A stretch of DNA of 64,000 nucleotides, from positions 1 through 64,000 of the forward strand of contig LVLI01000277.1 in assembly GCA_001687465.1 (NCBI GenBank). The letters are read 5' to 3'. A model generated the notes under the pieces. The model had not been told where the DNA came from, did not search any database, and saw only the letters and a program-made list of their open reading frames with translations. Both the position numbers and the translations under genes were made by a program. Within the stretch, counting starts at the first letter, position 1. Each line of letters opens with the position of its first letter. The DNA is from Halocafeteria seosinensis (taxonomy: Eukaryota > Sar > Bigyra > Bicosoecida). Shown one piece after another: positions 51,878 through 62,620 of this stretch.

Positions 51878-54769
51878 TTAATTTTCATCGTCTTCGTCGT
51901 CGTCAGCATCGTCTTCGTCATCAGGTGTTTCATCATCCAAATTGTCATCTGTCAGTAACTCCATTAGATCATCATCATCTTCGCTGTACGCTTGAAGGTT
52001 GTCGCTAGTGGAATTCGTTAAGTTAAGGGCGGCATCAACTTCCTCTGCAAGTGGGACCTGAATATTCATGTCTAATTCATCCTCGTCGGAAGTTTCTGCC
52101 TCTTCATCCGCGGAAGCACTCGAAAATAATTCCCCCGCAATATCCTTGGGTGTTATATGCCTACCCTCAGTATTTCCAACACTGTCCGAAGAAGAGGAAG
52201 AGTTCCTATCCTGGAAAATCTGAGAAATCCATTCAGATACATCAATGTCACTACCCAAAGAATGCCCGAGCCTCCAAGCGGCAGCGACTATACCCGTTTC
52301 GTAATGACCACTAGTCACGCGACTCCGTTGAGATGGGACGGCAAACCTTTCTCTCGAGTCTATGAAACCAAGCTCTTCCCAGATACTCATTCTGTCCGGC
52401 AATGACGTATCTAGTCTCCATTGCTGCATCTGTGCCTTCTGCACAGTAATGTTACGCACTGCTAATAAATTTGCTTGTAATGCTTGTGCAGCAGGATCTA
52501 GAACCCCCAAACCAGCGTTTAAGAGTTGATCTCGCGGTGGTAACGGTAAAGCCATTGCGGCTTTCGAAGGTTTTGCCATCTTGGTTTGCTTCCCTTCATC
52601 CGGGTCCTCCTCTGAGTTTCTATACGTCCTCATTGAATTATAAAATCGACTAATATCTATTTGGGGAAACTCCTCAAGGCGTTGATCAAGGGACGTTTTT
52701 GAGTATCTGTCTTCAAGTTCTTCTTTAGAAAACCGAATGCGCTTCCGGGACAACTGTTCTCCTCGAAACGCATCTTCAGGAGCACGCCAGTTTTCAGGTA
52801 GGTTCTCGCGACTAAGAAACCCAGCAATCGAGTAATGTCCATTTTTGATTGCTTTCATAATGGCAGTCTCTCCATCGACGTCAATATGACCTTCTGGCAC
52901 GCCACTCTTCACCAGAAGACGAACAATACTCCGGTATCCTTTGGCGGCGGCAATATGTAAAGCTGTCTGGTTATCGAATGTTGTTAGTTGCACGAGAGGC
53001 TCATGCGAACTTAAAAGCAATCCAATCAACTCAGCGTGATTATTTTCCGCTGCAACATACAGCGCAAACCTGCCCCTTGCTCGTTCTTGTACGTTGACAT
53101 CTTGGCCTAGAGCTAATCGTAATTCAACCTCGGTAGTATCGCCACGCGCTACGGCATCAAGCCACATCGTGGTGTCGTGCTCGATACGTGGAAGTGTAGC
53201 GGACCCTTCCGGTGGTTGTTTCGGCATCGATAGGGTGAGGCGACGGATGACGTCACCAATTCTATCAGCTTCCTCTGCATCCTCATGCTGTATTTTTTCT
53301 TTCAAACGATCAATTTGTCTTTTCTTCAGAAAGTATAATATTCGCGGCATTGGCAGAATTGACCCATTAGATAACACCCTGCAGAAATGACAGATACGCG
53401 CCGTATACGTAGTTGTCGAGTATTCGTCGAGGTGACTACGCTCTTCTGATTCTTCCTTGCGTTCCGGTGGATATAGCACCTTCAGAACTTCTTCATTGGA
53501 GGTTGTGCGCTGACAAACAACTGTTGACCGTGGAACACAGTCAGAACACATAACCAACCCACACGTGCGACAGTGATGCTTCCTTACAAGGAGGGAAAAA
53601 CCGGTTCCGCAAGAATGACATTCGCGAACATTCTTCGTAGCGTACCAAAGAGGGCTCGATTTGTCCAGTAAAGAGAGAGGGTTAGATACCAAGCAAGATT
53701 CCGCTATCTGGTACTTGCTGTGGGTTTCCAGCGAGCTAGCCACGCTGTAGTCCTTCTGCTCCTTGGCATTTGTAACATCTACGGCACTGCACTGCTGAGC
53801 ATACCGCCTCAGCGTGTAGTCCTCGTAGGGAACGGTCGAGACTGCTTCATCACTTCCACGTTCTTTGTCGACAACCGGAGACTCCCGCAGTAAGCGTGCG
53901 CGCTGACGTTTCCGAGCTCTTCGAGCTCTGGCTGTGGCACGGCGAGCAGCGACTGAGAATCGCGGGAGTTGCTCCTTAGTGCCTTTCCTAACATCTGAGC
54001 TTTCGGAAGGGATTGATTCGACCTTAGTGCTTCCATCCAACTTGTCAGTCTTGGTATCTGCAGCTGAGCTCTGAGTCCCGCTTTGGGGTGTGTCGCTGTC
54101 CTGAGACGAGGAGCTCCCGCAAGAAACCGCTTCTGTACGTTGTTTACTACTCGGCGGCATACTTTGCAGCCTTGTCATTAATCCGCGTCGTAGCTTGTCT
54201 CCACTTCTCGCAGTAAGTGATGGTACAAGGTAGGGTGATTTAGGTGTGTTCCTGGATCTGTTCTCTGGTGTTTTGCTTTTTGTCGATTGCTGCTGTTTCT
54301 GTCGTGCTGGTCCATCTAAAGTGTGCGTCCTAGCTCTGTCCGGTACTGTATCCGCCGTGGCAGCCCGTATACGTCCTGTAGCTTCTGTTGCTGCTGCTGT
54401 AGTGTTTCGGCCAGTCTCCTGTTTGTCTGGAGGTGCTGGTTCCAGTCCGCCAGCCCCTTTACTACTGTGTGCGTACTGAAGGAATTCACGCTGAAGAGAT
54501 GAAATATCACTAGAGCTCTTACTCCTGCCTCCCCATGTTCCCATTCCCACTTGCAGTTCGAACAAAGAGGAGCTATCCGGCATCACTTTACCGAGTTTGT
54601 GCAAGTATCGCGACCGCAAGTAATGCGATGATCTCCCTACTGTGTGATAGCCTCGCCTCGGAGGCACCGGAGGGGTAGATGGCGAGACCACAGCAGCATT
54701 CGAAGAGTGCTGCTGCTTCTGTTGATCGTCCATGGCCCCTGAAGTGGAAGAATTCGACGCACTGAGCAT
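51878..54769 (-). CDS. FYVE zinc finger / ankyrin repeat protein
   Basis: A single exon of 963 residues. Residues 1-330 are disordered, Ser/Thr/Gln-rich, with a PPVPPRRG proline motif and a basic stretch (VAARRATARARRARKRQRAR). The FYVE finger (about 375-465) has CHSCGTGFSLLVRKHHCRTCG, CSDC and CHFC; the RKHHCR patch is the PI3P-binding signature, with an enlarged loop between later Cys pairs. Ankyrin repeats follow at about 525-650 (GRFALYVAAENNHAELIGLLL, NQTALHIAAAKGYRSIVRLLV, GETAIMKAIKNGHYSIAGFL). The C-terminus is very acidic (last 20 residues mostly Asp/Glu). Expected at PI3P-rich endosomes as an adaptor; partners unknown. Confidence 0.85.
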   Translation of the reverse strand: MLSASNSSTSGAMDDQQKQQHSSNAAVVSPSTPPVPPRRGYHTVGRSSHYLRSRYLHKLGKVMPDSSSLFELQVGMGTWGGRSKSSSDISSLQREFLQYAHSSKGAGGLEPAPPDKQETGRNTTAAATEATGRIRAATADTVPDRARTHTLDGPARQKQQQSTKSKTPENRSRNTPKSPYLVPSLTARSGDKLRRGLMTRLQSMPPSSKQRTEAVSCGSSSSQDSDTPQSGTQSSAADTKTDKLDGSTKVESIPSESSDVRKGTKEQLPRFSVAARRATARARRARKRQRARLLRESPVVDKERGSDEAVSTVPYEDYTLRRYAQQCSAVDVTNAKEQKDYSVASSLETHSKYQIAESCLVSNPLSLLDKSSPLWYATKNVRECHSCGTGFSLLVRKHHCRTCGLVMCSDCVPRSTVVCQRTTSNEEVLKVLYPPERKEESEERSHLDEYSTTTYTARICHFCRVLSNGSILPMPRILYFLKKRQIDRLKEKIQHEDAEEADRIGDVIRRLTLSMPKQPPEGSATLPRIEHDTTMWLDAVARGDTTEVELRLALGQDVNVQERARGRFALYVAAENNHAELIGLLLSSHEPLVQLTTFDNQTALHIAAAKGYRSIVRLLVKSGVPEGHIDVDGETAIMKAIKNGHYSIAGFLSRENLPENWRAPEDAFRGEQLSRKRIRFSKEELEDRYSKTSLDQRLEEFPQIDISRFYNSMRTYRNSEEDPDEGKQTKMAKPSKAAMALPLPPRDQLLNAGLGVLDPAAQALQANLLAVRNITVQKAQMQQWRLDTSLPDRMSIWEELGFIDSRERFAVPSQRSRVTSGHYETGIVAAAWRLGHSLGSDIDVSEWISQIFQDRNSSSSSDSVGNTEGRHITPKDIAGELFSSASADEEAETSDEDELDMNIQVPLAEEVDAALNLTNSTSDNLQAYSEDDDDLMELLTDDNLDDETPDDEDDADDDEDDEN

Positions 54770-55459
54770 GTCATTCGACGGTACAGGTTTTCAGGTTCAT
54801 TCACTGCTACACGGTAGTTGTTTGTGAGAGCGCATGTGTGTAGATGGTTCGTTAATTCAAACTGAATAAGGGAAAGAAAAAGGTCAATATTAACCGACAA
54901 AATACTGTAATATAGCCTTTTGTGGATGCCGGCAAACTCTGTGAAGCAGCACTGGAATCGGTACTTCCGAACTTCGGAGGTAGCGAGCCCACCGTACCCA
55001 CTCGGGAGGAACGCGCTCTGAAAGGATACGTGTGAAGAACCTCATACTCACAAAGAGTCCGAGTGTTGGTGAGATAATACTGCACCACTTTGGGCATTTA
55101 CACGTATTCAGAATGAATGTTTTCATCCCCTTATTCAGTAACGCAGTGGCGTGTGTTAAATGATGGTTAACTCCAAATTTTATACATATATATGCGTATT
55201 ATCTGTTAACTGTTTGTGGTGCATGTCTTTCAGGGGTACCAGAGCATCACACACGAAAAGAACACTGATATTCATTGGATATTTCCAGAAGTGGTACCAG
55301 GTACGAAATGTACCACTCATCATGACTCATTGTACAACGACTTCACCTTCTTACTGATTTCGAGAAGAATTGAAAATGTTCTAAGTGAATGCTGGGCACC
55401 TAGCTATAAGATAGACTTTGAGAGCAAGCACCCGTCCCAGCTCGGTATACAGTAAACGA
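54770..55459. other. Intergenic region including the 3' flank of duplication unit 1
   Basis: 690 bp. From about 55160 it matches, with gaps, the flank at 57620-57900 (e.g. gggtaccagagcatcacacac / gggctaccagagcaccacacac; agtggtaccaggtacg / agtggtaccaggaacg). No gene supported. Confidence 0.5.
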
Positions 55460-56863
55460 TTACTCCCGTTTCTTTACAACAACAACTCGGGAAAAGTACA
55501 CGTTGTTCACTACTTCAGGCGTCGCCTCGTTACCGGTAAACTCGGATCCCATTTGATGGGATTTGCCCAAAGCTTTACCATAGCTTCCTCCACAGTGGTA
55601 TATCGGCAGACGCTGCGGATTAGGGGGCTTCTTCAGAGTTGCACCAACCAAATAGTTCCAATCATCGGGATCACAGCGGAACGCTTGTACATGTTTACTG
55701 CTTTCTGCGCAAGCGTCCAACCACGCTTCTTCGTGATGCTTCAGCACGACGTTATGAATTTCGAAGTCCACAAGTGATTGACCATTTAAATTCTTGATAA
55801 CCGACAACAAGGGTTGGTCGATTCCTTTCTCGTCAGTTTCAAAGATAGAATATTGATGTCCCATCAAGATTCCGAATTCATCATGCAAGTCTAGTAGACT
55901 CTTCACAGCCTTCATGAGCAGTTCGAATTGGCCATTGGTAACCATTTGGTATGTATTCGGAACAGTATTCTCCCAGTCCTCTCCTTTCATAATATAAAAG
56001 GACAAGCTTACTCGTCGGCCCTCTTTAACAGGCTCGATGGAATGAGGGACATCGGCATAAAAGGCAACGGAAGTTTGGCAATCGTGTTCACTTGGGACAA
56101 GAGGGTGCTCTATTTGGACTCCGTTGCCCAGTCGGAATTCCCCTCCACGGTATCGAAACTGGTTGAGGATAACGACCAGGGTACCTACCACATCCTTAGC
56201 AGGATGGTCGACGTGACGGGCAAAAAAACCACCTTCCTCATAGATATTCAGTTTGTTCAGCTTTAGTTGCGTCGGTTTTCCGTCAAACAATGTTTTTTGA
56301 ACCTGTCTACGACCGAGGGTGTCCCATAAGCTGTTAATATCGTCGATTTCCAGCCCAGAGCCTTCCTCATTCGGTATTTTTGCTGGTATTTCCAAGGCTT
56401 TTCGAACAGAATGGTCAATTTTCGTCGACCCGTCCAACATATCTCCGAAGGTACTTTCTGTTGCTTCCTTGACAAGATCTTCAACATTCCATTCGCCAAC
56501 AGGTTTCCCTTTCAGGAGAACACGTTTCAGTTGCTGTACCGCCCCTTTTTCATGAATATGGTAATAAGATGGCTTACAGGCCTGATTTAGAAGCTCACGT
56601 GGAATTCCGGCTTCGTCCTCAGAGTCACTTTCGCGGTACCCCTCGTAGTATTCTTTGTCTGACCATTCGATCAATTTCAACGAGTTGGCAACATTTCCCA
56701 TAAAAAAATAATGGCTAATCTCTGCTTTCAGTATTTTTCGGACTCTCACTGCCGATCTTACAGTTCCTTCGAAAGACTGTATCGATCGGTCTTTGGCCCA
56801 TTGATGAAAAACGTCGGCTGGGGACTCTAGCTCTTTGGATATATTATCGCTCCGAGTTGCCAT
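55460..56863 (-). CDS. 2-oxoglutarate/Fe(II)-dependent oxygenase (prolyl-hydroxylase-like)
   Basis: A single exon of 467 residues from the ATG at 56863; the open frame continues upstream with no ATG. The double-stranded beta-helix core lies at residues about 205-330: NIYEEGGFFARHVDHP gives the H-x-D iron ligands, NQFRYRGGEFRLGNG follows, and YADVPHSIEPVKEGRRVSLSF supplies the distal His and the Arg that binds 2-oxoglutarate. The layout resembles the P4H/PHD-like family of protist and fungal proteins with unknown substrates. The N-terminal 190 residues and the C-terminal 130 residues are lineage-specific in appearance. A decayed copy lies next to it. Confidence 0.85.
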   Translation of the reverse strand: MATRSDNISKELESPADVFHQWAKDRSIQSFEGTVRSAVRVRKILKAEISHYFFMGNVANSLKLIEWSDKEYYEGYRESDSEDEAGIPRELLNQACKPSYYHIHEKGAVQQLKRVLLKGKPVGEWNVEDLVKEATESTFGDMLDGSTKIDHSVRKALEIPAKIPNEEGSGLEIDDINSLWDTLGRRQVQKTLFDGKPTQLKLNKLNIYEEGGFFARHVDHPAKDVVGTLVVILNQFRYRGGEFRLGNGVQIEHPLVPSEHDCQTSVAFYADVPHSIEPVKEGRRVSLSFYIMKGEDWENTVPNTYQMVTNGQFELLMKAVKSLLDLHDEFGILMGHQYSIFETDEKGIDQPLLSVIKNLNGQSLVDFEIHNVVLKHHEEAWLDACAESSKHVQAFRCDPDDWNYLVGATLKKPPNPQRLPIYHCGGSYGKALGKSHQMGSEFTGNEATPEVVNNVYFSRVVVVKKRE

Positions 56864-57451
56864 TTTCGCGTTGATTGCAGTATCCACTGGATCACACTGG
56901 TGCACCTACTGACGATGATATTGTCCCGCAGACAGGAATTGACTAGTCCCAAAACTTAATGGGTTTTCGTTGATAACAAGTCCTACAGAAGAGTACTTTT
57001 GTATGGTGTTCAACTGTTCCCTAACTTTCTGTGTTAGGAGTCAGAAGTTTTTTTCCGGATACTCTGAAGTGCAACGTTTACCGACACTGAAAACTGAGTC
57101 GATACATGGAATCTACGATGTATGTGAAATTTTCCACTCTTCAATACATAAGCTATAATCGATACGGGGATTCGCATGATCAGTTTGAGGGCTTGATCGG
57201 CCGTCAACACTCGGCTAGAGAGAAACCATTACTGGTGTATCAAACTTTTGAACAGCAAACTCTTGTGGACCCAGCATTACGAAGAAACACAAGATGTAGA
57301 TTGTACGGAACAAAGCAAAGTGTATACAATTGTTCCGATGTGTCTCCGATGATTGGAACTGCAGGAAGTGGCTCTGTGTTATTGCACCTGATAGACATCT
57401 TTAGTCCACATGTGTGTGTGTGCTGGTTTGTGAGAGTCTAACGAGACATGA

Positions 57452-57454
<3 letters not shown>

Positions 57455-57506
<52 letters not shown>

Positions 57507-57545
57507 GAGAGAGAGAAAGAGAGAGAGAGAGAGATAGAGAGATAG
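57455..57545. repeat. Compound microsatellite (CA)n-(GA)n
   Basis: (CA) repeats from 57455 to about 57502, followed by (GA)-rich repeats to about 57545. Located between the two oxygenase copies. The region 56864-57900 around it shows no supported gene; short open frames over the repeat are artefacts of it. Confidence 0.95.
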
Positions 57546-57903
57546 GCCACCGGTCAGGAAGCATAGCATCATCTTGCAATATTAATACTGGTACACACAG
57601 CGTTGGTGATTTTTTTCCCTCTTCCTCTCTTGTAAACTGTATAGTAGGTGTAAAGTATTTGTCGCACACTGCATGCCATTTCAGGGCTACCAGAGCACCA
57701 CACACACAGTGTGACACACTATGGACGAAAGCATAGACTGAAGTGGTACCAGGAACGTACAAGCATCACTGACCGTATGATATCAACCGTATAATGATGC
57801 CAACCTTCTTGCTGACCTGGATAAGCATTGCAAGTATTCCAGTCCCAAGTGAATGCTGGGCACCTGCCTACAAGAAAAAGAATTTGACAGCAAGCATCCG
57901 TAT

Positions 57904-59311
57904 ACAGTAAACGATTACTTCCGTTTCTTTACAACAACAACTCGGGAAAAGTACACGTTGTTCAGGGACACAACTTCAGGCTCCGTCGTTACCAGTAAAC
58001 TCGGATCCGGCCAAAGCATTCCCAGAGCTTTCTCCACAGTGGTATATTGGGAGACGCTGCGGATTAGGGGGCTTCTTCAGAGTTGCACCAACCAAATAGT
58101 TCCAATCATCAAGATCACAGCGGAAGACTTCTACAGTTTTACTCCTGTCTTCACTATAATCCAGCATTGCTTCCTCGTGATGATTCAGCACAACGCTTTG
58201 TATTTCGGAGTCCACAAGTGATTTTCCGTTTAAATTCTTGATAACCGACAACAAGGGTTGGTCGATTCCTTTCTCGTCAGTTTCGTAGATAGAGTATTGA
58301 TGTCCCATCAAGATTCCGAATTCATCATGCATGTCTAGTAGACTCTTCACAGCCTTCGCGAGCAGTTCGAATTGGCCATTGGTAATCATTTGGTATGTAT
58401 TCGGAACAGTATTCTCCCAGTCCTCTCCTTTCATAATATAAAAGGACAAGCTTACTCGTCGACCCTCTTTAACAGGCTCGATGGAATGAGGGACATCGGC
58501 ATAAAAGGCAACGGAAGTTTGGCAATCGTCTTCACTTGGGACAAGAGGGTGCTCTATTTGGACTCCGTTGCCCAGTCGGAATTCCCCTCCACGGTATCGA
58601 AACTGGTTGAGGATAACGAACCACATCCTTAGCAGGATGGTCGACGTGACGGGCAAAAACCACCTTCTTCATAGATATTCAGTTTGTTCAGCTTTAGTTC
58701 CGTCGGTTTTCCGTCAAACAATGTTTTTTGAACCTGCCTACGCCCGAGGATGTCCCATAAGCCGTTAATATCGTCGATTTCCAGCCCAGGGCCTTCCTCA
58801 TTCGGTGTTTTTGCCGGTATTTCCAAGGCTTCCCGAACAGAATGGTCAATTTTCGTCGACCCTTCCAACATGTCTCCGAAGGTACTTTCTGTTGCTTCCT
58901 TGACAAGATCTTCAACATTCCATTCGCCAACAGGTTTCCCTTTCAGGAGAACACGTTTCAGTTGCTGTACCGCCCCTGTTTCATAAATATGGTAATAAGA
59001 TGGCTTACAGGCCTGATTTAGAAGCTCACGTGGAATTTCGGCTTCATTCGGAGCGTCTTCTTCATCCTCATAGCCTCTTTTTTAAGAGTATCCTTCAAGC
59101 AACTCCAACGTATTCAAAACACTTCCCATAAGAAATGTATTATTAATGTTTCCTTCCAGTAGGTTTCGGACTCTCACTGCCGAGTTTACAGTCCTTTCAA
59201 AAGATTGAATCGGTCTATCTTTGGCCCATTGATGAAAAACGTCGGGTGGAGAGTGTTGCCCTTGGGATATACTACTACCCTTCGCTTGGCTTGAGCTCCC
59301 GAAGTTGCCAT
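57904..59311 (-). pseudogene. Decayed tandem copy of the 2OG-Fe(II) oxygenase
   Basis: It matches the neighbouring oxygenase over nearly all its length but is broken. Relative to the intact copy, an A7 run is shortened to A5 (near 58665) and 11 bases are lost (near 58620), together shifting the frame exactly where the HxD iron ligands should be read. The N-terminal part is also out of frame after ATGGCAACTTCGGG (59311): the PPDVFHQWAKDR segment is readable only in another frame. A stop occurs near 59082 in the frame that otherwise continues into the body (58986-58629). Two surviving open pieces are 58871..58629 and 58656..57976. There are no splice signals that would skip the breaks. Confidence 0.8.
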
Positions 59312-59476
59312 TTTGGCGTTGATTGCAATACCTACTGCACGCACTGTTGCAAATATTGTGGGCGATTTCTTCCGAAGACTAAATTGACTAGTCGTTAAGA
59401 CTCTATGGGCCTTAGCGGGTAGCAAGTCCGATGTAAAATACTTTGTCGTGGTATTCAGTTTTAGAAGTGTCTTCAC

Positions 59477-59993
59477 AGATGTTCACAATTTGCAGGAGTC
59501 AGAAGTTTTCTTTCCACTTTGAAGTATGATCACTGAAAGCATCCATTCCTCAATTTGGTATGAATGGCGTTCGCCATAGTGGCGCGAGTCCTTTATTTTA
59601 CAGTGCCGGCGTCCTGAAGCGCCTCAGTGGAAATTGGTCTCAGAATGCAGAAGCTGATAATCGACGGCCTTTGTAGTAGAAAAGTTTCTACTAGATGGTT
59701 GGGTTGTTGCCTGAACGGTGTAACCCTAAGCCTAAAACCACCAATGTCTCAAGAATATCCTCCGTCTCCGAAATGACTCCATCGATCGCACTGACGATGG
59801 TAATCGACCGTCGTTCCTACAGAACATATCGATTGTGATACAGGCAGTGGCTTCCGAATGCACAGCACTTAGTTTTGGCTTTAGGCATATCTTCTCCGTC
59901 CTCGCATAGCGCCACACAGGACCACAATATAATATTGTTGTCACGAATAACGCCAGGCTACTTGATAATAAACCAGAATCTGTCTTCTACAAC
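59477..59993. other. Intergenic region
   Basis: About 520 bp between minus-strand features. No exon supported. Confidence 0.4.
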
Positions 59994-60751
59994 TCAAGGA
60001 GTAATGGATCGACTGAACTTGGAGGCGCTGCCGACAGCGCTGGTTCCCACTTCATCAGACCTTGAGCGTTTGGTACCACTATTCGGGACGGGACTGGATG
60101 CATCAGATTGTGAACTTAACTCGCGTTTTGATATATTGGGATGCTCGCGAAACTTCTTCGTGAACCTGGAGAAACAATGCGGGTGTAGGATGATAGCACC
60201 ACCAAGCTATAGAAATAGACCACACGTATAAACTTACTCTCCTTTCCTTGTTATCCTGCCACCTTTCCCAAGATACAACCAGGCACAGTTCTGATAAGCC
60301 TTTGTCATTCCACCCTTCATGTCGTATATGTTGCCGCTCTTTAAATCATCCCCTGGACCTCCAGCGTCTTTCCCAAAAACTGTGAGCCAACACGAAGCAG
60401 TTTCGTCAGCTACCAAGAACGTATGAAGAGTCCGACCATCCTTGGTTCTCGAGATTTCTGGATCTGCGAAACGCAGTAGCCCCCAGGCTGTGCTTAAACG
60501 ATGAATTCCAGTGCTCGACTATGACACCACATACGTTTTTCCAGTACTATAAAGTTCAGAGCCACACTCAATGTATCCGGTTTGAGGTCGAAAATTCTCA
60601 TATACCCTTGGCTCTGGACGTCACTCTGCTGGGGGCGCTGTTCAGCCGATGCATTCGGGTGGGGAATGGACAATTGAGCTGCGAGGGTGTTATGCGAGCC
60701 ACCATTGCTCTTTTGGGATGAGGAGGATACCGCCTGCATATCAGATGCCAT
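59994..60751 (-). CDS. SOSS complex subunit B-like single-stranded DNA-binding protein (OB fold)
   Basis: Exons 60751..60535, 60463..60238 and 60165..59994 give 204 residues. After a Ser/Gln-rich head of about 50 residues comes a single OB fold: MRIFDLKPDTLSVALNFIVLEK, then HPEISRTKDGRTLHTFLVAD, TASCWLTVFGKD, LKSGNIYDMKGGMTKAY and ALYLG-like AWLYLGKGGRITRKGEF. The order and spacing match human NABP1/2 (KPGLKNLNLIFIVLE...VADKTGSINISVW...PGDIIRLTKGY...LTLYTGRGG). The family binds ssDNA in double-strand-break repair. The tail is Ser-rich and basic (TKRSRSDE). It is head-to-head with the SOD gene across 312 bp. Confidence 0.85.
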
Positions 60752-61063
60752 GGTTTGGATTACGAGCAGAACAAGAGGCTCTCAGGGACAATTCCAGAGA
60801 GTGAGGGGTGAATGAACAACTTCAATCAGGATACATGTCCGCCACGCGCACTGCGGCGCACACTTCTGGGAGCGTGCCTTGGCCCTTCTGGAAGCGTGCC
60901 TGGGCCCTTGGGCAGCACTGTAGGCAGTGTATACGATGAATGCTACTGGGTTGATTACGAAAAAAAGTTTCAGCTTTACACTTGTCGAATAGATTGGGCT
61001 TGTGTCTGGAGTGATAAAGATACCCATTTTTGTTGTGTCGAACACGATTTGCAAAGGAAGAAG

Positions 61064-61838
61064 ATGGCTCTCTCGAATGCATTGGGGCAATTGTTCCGTC
61101 TTTCGGGGCAAAATGCACGCACTGCTGGATCACAGCAAGTGGCTGCATTGAGCAACGCTGTGACTAAATTTGAACTGCCGGATATGCCCTACGATTATGG
61201 GGCCTTGGAACCCCATATCTCGGGTGAAATTATGGAGCTTCATCACGACAGGCATCATCGCACTTACGTCAACAATCTCAATGCCGCGCTGGACCAATAC
61301 GAAACTGCTGAAAAACAAGGGGATCTTTCGAAAATGATCGAGCTCCAGAATGCTATCAAGTTTAATGGCGGTGGCCACCTCAACCATTCCATCTTCTGGC
61401 AAAATCTCTCTCCCAATGGTGGCGGTGAACCCAAGGGAGACCTGGCTAAACGAATCAATCAGCAATGGGGTAGCTTTGAGGTATGTATTTCATATACATG
61501 CTCATACGTTTGGGTAGCTTCAACCGCTTAACACAAGAATGATGTGTTATTCTGCGCAGACCTTCAAGAACGAGTTTAACACGAAGTCCACTTCTGTCCA
61601 AGGATCAGGGTGGTGCTGGCTTGGATACAACCAACAGAAAGATCGTCTTGAGATTGCTCAATGTCAGAACCAAGATCCTCTGGCTATGTATGGCTTGGTC
61701 CCCCTAATGGGTTTCGATATGTGGGAGCATGCGTTCTATCTTCAGTTCAAGAACAAGAAAGCTGAGTACGTCCAGCATTTGTGGAATGTAATCAACTTTG
61801 ACGACGTCGAACAGAGATTGCGAAACGCCCAATCCTAA
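61064..61838 (+). CDS. Superoxide dismutase [Mn], mitochondrial
   Basis: Exons 61064..61480 and 61560..61838 give 231 residues. A leader of about 33 residues ([20 protein letters not shown]...) is typical of mitochondrial import. The mature enzyme begins [19 protein letters not shown]. Metal ligands are in [14 protein letters not shown] (His), [10 protein letters not shown] (His) and [14 protein letters not shown] (Asp, His). [18 protein letters not shown] and NQDPL fit the Mn rather than the Fe type. It converts superoxide to peroxide and oxygen. The upstream frame from about 60812 lacks family similarity and is not included. Confidence 0.92.
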
Positions 61839-61912
61839 AACCGGTACTTTGGGCCCTTATTCCATAAACCAATATCACATTAAACTTCACCGGCTCCTTA
61901 TTAATGGAGTCC

Positions 61913-62487
61913 TTAATCTAGATCCTGCATGTCGGAATTGCCTGCTGATGTCATAACTGGTTCCTCGGCTTCACGACCGTCAATGTTTGCTATCGGCACA
62001 AAATTTGGTCGAAACTGGTGGGTATCCCAAGATCTGTAAAAAGAACACGGGTACACATGTTTCTCCTTGAAAGTGATGAGCGCCCTCGCCTATACCACTA
62101 CACACCTCTCAGGTACATCTCTAGCTCGTTTGACAGCCGGTTTGAACGAGCCCACAAACAACACTAGTCCCACTATACCGAATATAAGGAAGAGACATGT
62201 CTCTATCCAGACCTGAAGCATGATCATAAATTAGCAAATACAAGAGCAAAAAAGTCACCCCAAAAAGCACTCACATCGCGGGGTAGAGGGACATCGTGTA
62301 CTCCGTATAATTCATCCACTAGATGCTGATCTGCAATACTCGCGAGTTCATATATTCCATATGGTAATGCTGCACATATATAGCGTCCTTATAACGTACA
62401 ATGTAGAGAACTGAAGAGTGTATGGAGGAGCAAAATACAGGAGACTCCTATGCAGAGGTGCCCCAGAGACTTCCGTCCACCTGCCAT
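61913..62487 (-). CDS. Small single-pass membrane protein (hypothetical, four exons)
   Basis: No long open frame exists here; the gene appears only on joining four exons: 62487..62400, 62369..62275, 62212..62106 and 62033..61913, which sum to exactly 137 codons. The product (136 residues) has an N-terminal signal peptide (HLCIGVSCILLLHTLFSSLH), a short lumenal part (SLPYGIYELASIADQHLVDE), one membrane helix (TCLFLIFGIVGLVLFVGSF), then KPAVKRARDVPERSWD on the cytosolic side and an acidic tail ending MQDLD. Donors GTACGT, GTGAGT and GTGTGT and CAG acceptors are all in phase. No family recognised; type I topology is predicted. Confidence 0.65.
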
Positions 62488-62620
62488 TCTATTATATCGA
62501 CTGTATTGTTGGTCTTAAAGTATTACCGGGACAACAACAACACACGTATACACAGATGTATGAGTTTGGAACACTTTTGCAATGGGATAAATTAACAAAT
62601 CGAGTGTTTTCTGCCTGAGA

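Larger units (their letters stand above)
55160..59470. repeat. Tandem direct duplication of the oxygenase gene and flanks
   Basis: Unit 1 spans about 55160-57040 and unit 2 about 57620-59470, in the same orientation, with a microsatellite between them. The coding parts share long runs of near identity (e.g. around 56000-56160 and 58460-58600), while the flanks align only with gaps. Boundaries are approximate. Confidence 0.8.

Noticed and set aside
55160-55455. Short plus-strand ORFs near 55160-55455 as a gene
   Set aside because: No start context, no family, and the same flank in the second unit does not keep the frame.
57455-57545. CRISPR-like or tandem coding repeat
   Set aside because: Simple dinucleotide microsatellite without spacers; the open frame over it encodes only alternating residues.
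57976-58871. Second 2OG oxygenase as a functional intron-containing gene
   Set aside because: The frame breaks are small indels relative to the intact intronless copy, with no GT..AG borders around them.
60812-61063. Extending Mn-SOD upstream to about 60812
   Set aside because: The extra residues look unlike a leader or SOD; ATG 61064 gives a normal mitochondrial presequence.
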